In this document: one piece after another, positions 62,815-64,000 of the stretch
How positions within the stretch are numbered: the first letter of the stretch is position 1
Layout of the letters: each line of letters opens with the position of its first letter
From: Gammaproteobacteria bacterium RIFOXYD12_FULL_61_37
GTDB lineage: Bacteria > Pseudomonadota > Gammaproteobacteria > Chromatiales > Chromatiaceae
Assembly (NCBI GenBank): GCA_001801995.1
Contig: MGZB01000018.1
Location: 1 to 64,000, forward strand
Reading direction: 5' to 3'
Length of the DNA: 64,000 nucleotides
Notes under the pieces: generated by a model
What the model saw: the letters and a program-made list of their open reading frames with translations, nothing else
The model's database searches: none
Told to the model about the DNA's origin: nothing
Program-made: the position numbers and the translations under genes

Positions 62815-63429
62815 ATGAACCCGATCTATCGAAAGACCTGTTTTCTCACCAGCGCGGCCCGTCCTGAGCAGGCCCCGCCTGATCAGGGCTATGAAGTGGC
62901 CTTTGCCGGACGCTCGAATGCCGGTAAATCGAGCGCGCTGAATGCCCTTTGTGATCAGAAGGGTCTGGCCAAGACATCGAAGACGCCGGGGCGCACGCAG
63001 TTGCTCAACTTTTTCGCCCTGGACGAGGAGCGCCGCTTGGTGGACCTGCCCGGTTATGGCTATGCCAAGGTGTCCGAGGGCATCAAGCGCGAGTGGCAGG
63101 TCTCCATGGGTCGCTACCTGGAGACGCGCGATTGTCTCAAGGGCATTATCCTGGTCATGGATGTGCGCAATCCACTGAAGGAATTCGACCTGATGATGCT
63201 GGAATGGTCGAGGCATTTCCGAATCCCCTGCCACATCATCCTGACCAAGGCGGACAAGCTGACGAAAAACGAGGCCAACAAGGCCCTGTTCCAGGTCCAA
63301 AGCGCTATCGCCAATGCCGGCGGCCAAGTGTCGGTGCAACTATTCTCCTCCTTGAAAAAGCAGGGAATAGACGAGATCCATGCCTGTCTCGATCATTGGC
63401 TGGAAATGCCGGCGCCGGAGGGGGAATAA
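62815..63429 (+). CDS. engB: ribosome biogenesis GTPase EngB (YihA)
   Basis: A 204-residue GTPase of normal EngB length. G1 is [14 protein letters not shown] (about 31-44), G3 [11 protein letters not shown] (about 80-90), G4 ILTKADKL (about 142-149), and [11 protein letters not shown] is the G2/switch region. It is needed for large-subunit assembly. ATG 62815 ([10 protein letters not shown]) is chosen; the long upstream frame has no homology. It is convergent with polA, the arrangement also known in E. coli and Pseudomonas. Confidence 0.95.
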   Translation: MNPIYRKTCFLTSAARPEQAPPDQGYEVAFAGRSNAGKSSALNALCDQKGLAKTSKTPGRTQLLNFFALDEERRLVDLPGYGYAKVSEGIKREWQVSMGRYLETRDCLKGIILVMDVRNPLKEFDLMMLEWSRHFRIPCHIILTKADKLTKNEANKALFQVQSAIANAGGQVSVQLFSSLKKQGIDEIHACLDHWLEMPAPEGE

Positions 63430-63541
63430 AAAAAGCCCCGGTGCATGGGGGAATATGCTGACCGGGGCTGAACGAACTCCCGAAGGGCTCGGGAGTGGAC
63501 CGTCTAGGGAGGAGAAACGGCCCTTTCCTTCTCGTCGTTCA
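63428..63541 (-). ncRNA. candidate small RNA between polA and engB (Spot 42/ErsA position)
   Basis: In E. coli the polA-engB gap holds Spot 42, and in Pseudomonas it holds ErsA. Here the minus strand gives three hairpins. The first (63497-63523) shows CUCCUCCC in its loop, complementary to Shine-Dalgarno sequences. The second (63477-63495) is CUCCCGA/UCGGGAG. The third (63434-63469) is a terminator stem AGCCCCGGU/ACCGGGGCU with AUUCCCCC in its loop and seven U after it. A sigma-E-like promoter ends just upstream. The length of about 110 nt fits Spot 42 (109) and is near ErsA (about 130). Confidence 0.65.
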
Positions 63542-63546
63542 GTAAC

Positions 63547-63573
63547 TGAGACCGGGTCTATGAAAGAAAGTTC
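63547..63573 (-). promoter_or_regulatory. sigma-E (AlgU/RpoE)-type promoter of the candidate sRNA
   Basis: On the minus strand GAACTT (63573-63568), 16 bases, then TCTCA (63551-63547) match the extracytoplasmic-stress consensus GAACTT-N16/17-TCTGA closely. The start of transcription would be near 63541. Confidence 0.6.
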
Positions 63574-63619
63574 AGGGATTCCTAATCGTTTTTATAGGAA
63601 ATCCATCCGTTGGGCTGGA

Positions 63620-64000
63620 TCAGTGGGCCTCATCCCAGTTGCCGCCGACACCGATATCCACCAGTAGCGGAACCCGAAGCTCGGCGGCCCCCTCCATCAG
63701 TTGGCGAATCCTTTCGATGGAGGGTTCAAGGAGGTCCTCAGGGATCTCGAACACCAGCTCGTCATGCACCTGCATCAGCATGCGTATCCTGTCTGCCCCT
63801 GCTTCCTGCTGAATCCAGCGGTCCACAGCCAGCATGGCGCGCTTGATGATGTCGGCGGCCGTGCCCTGCATGGGCGCATTAATGGCTGTGCGTTCGGCGG
63901 CGGCCCGGCGGTTGCCGTTACGGGAGTTGATCTCCGCCAAGTAGAGACGGCGGCCGAACAGGGTCTCCACGTATCCGCTCCGATGGGCCTCCTCGCGGAT
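63620..64000 (-). CDS. polA: DNA polymerase I, C-terminal part (cut by window edge)
   Basis: The last 126 codons of pol[21 protein letters not shown] is the part after the O-helix, [20 protein letters not shown] the motif before motif C, and [14 protein letters not shown] is motif C, with the catalytic Asp (VHDE). The gene continues beyond 64000. It is convergent with engB, with the sRNA candidate between. Confidence 0.96.
   Translation of the reverse strand: MREEAHRSGYVETLFGRRLYLAEINSRNGNRRAAAERTAINAPMQGTAADIIKRAMLAVDRWIQQEAGADRIRMLMQVHDELVFEIPEDLLEPSIERIRQLMEGAAELRVPLLVDIGVGGNWDEAH

Overview
The window looks like the chromosome of a GC-rich, chemolithoautotrophic proteobacterium, most likely a gammaproteobacterium with sulfur metabolism. 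The supporting genes are form II RubisCO (cbbM) beside a divergent LysR regulator (cbbR), two TauE/SafE-type sulfur-anion exporters, a DsrE-like protein with an ArsR-rhodanese regulator, SCO1 and PCu(A)C copper chaperones, and a convergent polA/engB pair with a small-RNA-like sequence between them.

Layout. 1-6700 is an AT-rich accessory island. It opens inside the right end of an IS110/IS1111-type element. It carries an operon-like set (807-5452): a hydroxymethyl-dU-kinase-like (HMUDK_hel/AGPT-type) protein, a thymidylate-synthase homologue, a membrane-anchored dUTPase/dCTP-deaminase-fold protein, a TIR-like protein, an Nmad2 protein, and a small helical protein whose frame holds one stop codon. 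Two MITE-like elements with target-site duplications sit upstream of and inside this set. A PIN toxin pair and a broken attC-like site close the island. 6683-15882 is core sequence: a c-di-GMP enzyme, a lytic transglycosylase, hrpB and chrBA. 15997-19354 holds a sulfur-linked operon and its divergent ArsR-rhodanese regulator. 19395-24522 holds an EEP phosphohydrolase, GH5, an SbmA/YddA-like ABC protein with a degenerate nucleotide-binding domain, and GH1. 24678-29646 is a second mobile patch: an antitoxin, a truncated relE, a full IS110-family element, a fused GmrSD-type restriction enzyme and a truncated duplicate of the GH1 gene.

29669-37568 has a deiminase gene, then a dedicated seven-gene fatty-acid-synthase cluster (FabL, FabG, ACP, double hot-dog dehydratase, two ketosynthases, and a phosphopantetheinyl transferase fused to an LpxL-type acyltransferase). 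38-50 kb has thioredoxin, the lysine/DAP genes dapC, dapD and dapE (split by a transport and regulator block), a DevBCA-type exporter with a TetR regulator and a perfect palindromic operator. 50.4-61.3 kb is carbon metabolism: cbbR/cbbM, acsA, a two-component system and DUF485-actP. 61.5-64 kb has copper chaperones, engB, a candidate sRNA with a sigma-E-like promoter, and the 3' end of polA.

The strongest candidates for something undescribed are the 807-5452 nucleotide-modification/TIR operon, the polA-engB sRNA, and the fatty-acid cluster ending in the transferase-acyltransferase fusion. All functions are read from sequence motifs and memory of the families; no database search was run.
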